Assembly: GCA_965116865.1 (NCBI GenBank)
Contig: OZ220727.1
Location: 1,922,001-1,986,000 of the forward strand
Origin: Aldehydirespirator sp965116865
GTDB taxonomy: Bacteria > Actinomycetota > Acidimicrobiia > Acidimicrobiales > Aldehydirespiratoraceae
Direction: 5' to 3'
DNA: 64,000 nucleotides
Numbering within the stretch: the stretch's first letter is position 1; each line of letters starts with the position of its first letter. Shown here piece by piece: positions 62,908-64,000 of the stretch. Position numbers and translations under genes: made by a program. The notes beneath the pieces were generated by a model. It did no database searches. It was not told where the DNA came from and saw only the letters and a list, made by a program, of their open reading frames with translations.

Positions 62908-63180
62908 CTATAGTGAAGAGGTACGACAAGCAGAACCTGCTTTGCATGAGAGATAGCTACATAAGATGATACTGTGCTCCAGCGTAGGCCTGTGCAAATG
63001 CCGTCGAATTGGTAGTGCCATAACCGTCAAAATGGTGCCGTAGTACTCGTGGAGCTGCGCCACAGAGACCGCGGCGACGACCGGGATCACCGCTCCGGTC
63101 AAAATGGTGCCGTAGTGCTCGTGGAGCTGCGCCACAGTGAGCGCCGCGTTGGGATGCTGCGGACGTCTAGTCTGCGTCAT
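62908..63180 (-). CDS. Small ORF with internal 24-residue duplication
   Basis: ATG 63180 follows a strong AGGAGG with a five-base spacer. The 90-residue frame reads MTQTRRPQHPNAALTVAQLH and contains VAQLHEHYGTILT and VAQLHEYYGTILT 24 residues apart. After about residue 60 the sequence turns into lower-quality coding and is probably a fusion after deletion. Upstream are IS-terminus-like sequences, so it may be the 5' end of a lost mobile-element gene. I do not recognise the family. Confidence 0.4.
   Translation of the reverse strand: MTQTRRPQHPNAALTVAQLHEHYGTILTGAVIPVVAAVSVAQLHEYYGTILTVMALPIRRHLHRPTLEHSIILCSYLSCKAGSACRTSSL
63026..63122. repeat. 72-bp duplication inside the small ORF
   Basis: GTCAAAATGGTGCCGTAGT(A/G) followed by CTCGTGGAGCTGCGCCACAG starts at 63026 and 63098, 72 bp apart. 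Confidence 0.9.
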
Positions 63181-63255
63181 GAGAGCCTCCTGAGGGGGGA
63201 TCGGGGGTGTAACTGACCCCGTATCCTCCCTCAGGAGACCACCCAGACTCGGTCA

Positions 63256-63404
63256 CCCCCACCCGTCACAGCAGGGACAACGTCTGTGGTTGTCACATCT
63301 AGGAGAGTGGTGATTATGTCCCAAAATCGCGATATCGCTGTCACAAAACCGCAGGTCAGAAGGTTGTGTACTGCGCGAAATCGGCATTACTCAACAGTCT
63401 CCTA
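63256..63404. repeat. IS-terminus sequences (shared with 40548 and with 18215/25483)
   Basis: Bases 63256-63305 match 40548-40598. Bases 63301-63404 match the IS256-like solo ends, closing with GGCATTACTCAACAGTCTCC and CTAG. The two lie directly adjacent, which suggests one element's end next to another's, or an element reduced to its termini. Confidence 0.6.
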
Positions 63405-63554
63405 GCCGTCGCCGGCGGCGATCTCGGCTAGGACCTCGCGCCGGTAGCCCCGCTCGACGCCTCGGGCCACGTCGAAGAGCCGGGCCGCGTCGGGGTACTT
63501 GCCCCGCAGAGCCAGGAACCGCTCCAGAGCCTCAGCTCGACGCAGATCGGTCAT
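63402..63554 (-). CDS. Small hypothetical protein (50 residues)
   Basis: ATG 63554 opens MTDLRRAEALERFLALRGKY, continues PDAARLFDVARGVERGYRRE and ends LAEIAAGDG at TAG 63402. Composition and codon use look like real coding sequence. The stop codon is supplied by the CTAG at the IS256-like end, so the gene may originally have been longer. No family is recognised. Confidence 0.45.
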   Translation of the reverse strand: MTDLRRAEALERFLALRGKYPDAARLFDVARGVERGYRREVLAEIAAGDG

Positions 63555-63786
63555 GGCCGCACGCTACCGCGCCCCCCTCCTGTCCCCCCTCCAGGGGGAG
63601 CCCCCGCCCGCAGGGACCAAGGCGCGATACGCTGGCAGCTGCAAGTGCCCGGAGCACTCCCCGGTGGCCGAGTCCGGTGACATAGCGGGGAGCACTCCGG
63701 GCCTTCGCATCGCAGGACCGCCAACGGCCTCCTGCGCGGGTCGCTCAGCGGGCGACCAAACCCCCGATCAAGCGGCTCTCCGCGTT

Positions 63787-64000
63787 TTAGGTCGGGGTGA
63801 GGGTGTCGAGCAGTGTCCAGTTGGGTTTGCCGGTGTAGAGCAGGGCGCGGATGCGGTAGTTGGCGAAGTCAGTGCCCGACTGCGGCGCGTTTGACGCGTT
63901 TGATCAAGTTGTTGGCGGCTTCGGTGGCGGCGCTTGTGCCACACCAGCCGAACGAGCCGGCCGAACGCCGCCAGGTCCACCAGCTCCACCGCCCGCTCGC
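63787..64000 (-). pseudogene. ISL3-family transposase 3' end, frameshifted and cut by the window
   Basis: The minus strand reads GTSAATEAANNLIKRVKRAA in one frame and, after a shift near 63878, DFANYRIRALLYTGKPNWTL followed by LDTLTPT and TAA at 63787-63789. This is the C-terminal end of IS204/IS1001/IS1165 (ISL3) transposases (TEAxNNxIKxxKR...YRxRxLLY). The 5' part lies outside the window. The segment 63555-63786 has no recognisable gene. Confidence 0.75.

Noticed and set aside
62908..63180. Complete helix-turn-helix regulator
   Set aside because: The good start and ribosome site are real, but the second half does not look like coding sequence and no family could be assigned.
63569..63606. 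Strong terminator formed by the C/G runs around 63570-63606
   Set aside because: The stem CCCCCT/AGGGGG leaves a two-base loop and has no T-run; it is not convincing.

Overview
The window is high-GC DNA with actinobacterial-type genes. The envelope proteins carry SLH-like repeats with a Gly-Cys...Phe-Cys-Pro pattern beside Thr/Pro-rich linkers. Two DUF222 (13E12-type) genes, a HelD-type motor and an IclR regulator are also present. The best fit is an uncultured marine or host-associated member of the Acidimicrobiia; this placement is inference, because no rRNA gene is present. No tRNA, rRNA or CRISPR array was recognised.

Layout. 0-7.1 kb: an SLH-DUF3179 exported protein interrupted by one in-frame TGA, proS, and a large SLH/beta-propeller-like surface protein. 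7.4-22.5 kb: a one-carbon and amino-acid block with an IclR regulator, etfA, etfB, a dimethylglycine/sarcosine dehydrogenase-like flavoprotein, fhs, metF-like, folD, serA, a DUF1015 gene and a class III aminotransferase. Together these could demethylate methylated glycines, pass the C1 unit through tetrahydrofolate, return electrons via ETF and feed serine/glycine metabolism. A double palindromic operator lies between the dehydrogenase and fhs. 22.5-40.5 kb: a mobile island with IS630 (two nearly identical copies, one deletion derivative, one broken relative), IS1182-like, IS256-like, IS3 and IS30 elements. Their cargo is a DUF222-HNH gene, an endonuclease/exonuclease/phosphatase protein, an RCC1-SLH surface protein, an AAA/DUF4143 ATPase with iterons, and a lower-GC pair of unknown genes. 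40.6-61.9 kb: core-like genes again: an ABC ATPase, helD, a patatin, hemE, hemY, a class III cyclase, lnt, a glycosyltransferase/methyltransferase/(alpha/alpha)-barrel trio, a DUF2339 membrane protein, a coiled-coil protein and a cysteine desulfurase. 61.9-64 kb: broken genes and IS ends, running into an ISL3-type transposase at the window edge.

The most unusual property is the tandem duplications at gene boundaries. At least eleven independent duplications of unrelated sequence have a period of 71-76 bp. Many units contain the start codon of the following gene, or the stop/start junction of two genes. Further arrays of 13, 27, 35, 38, 42, 60, 62, 95, 111 and 186 bp lie in or between genes, including in-frame expansions inside HelD, HemY and a transposase. 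Several genes are broken by a single in-frame stop. This suggests a genome with active duplication and decay, although assembly artefact must be excluded.
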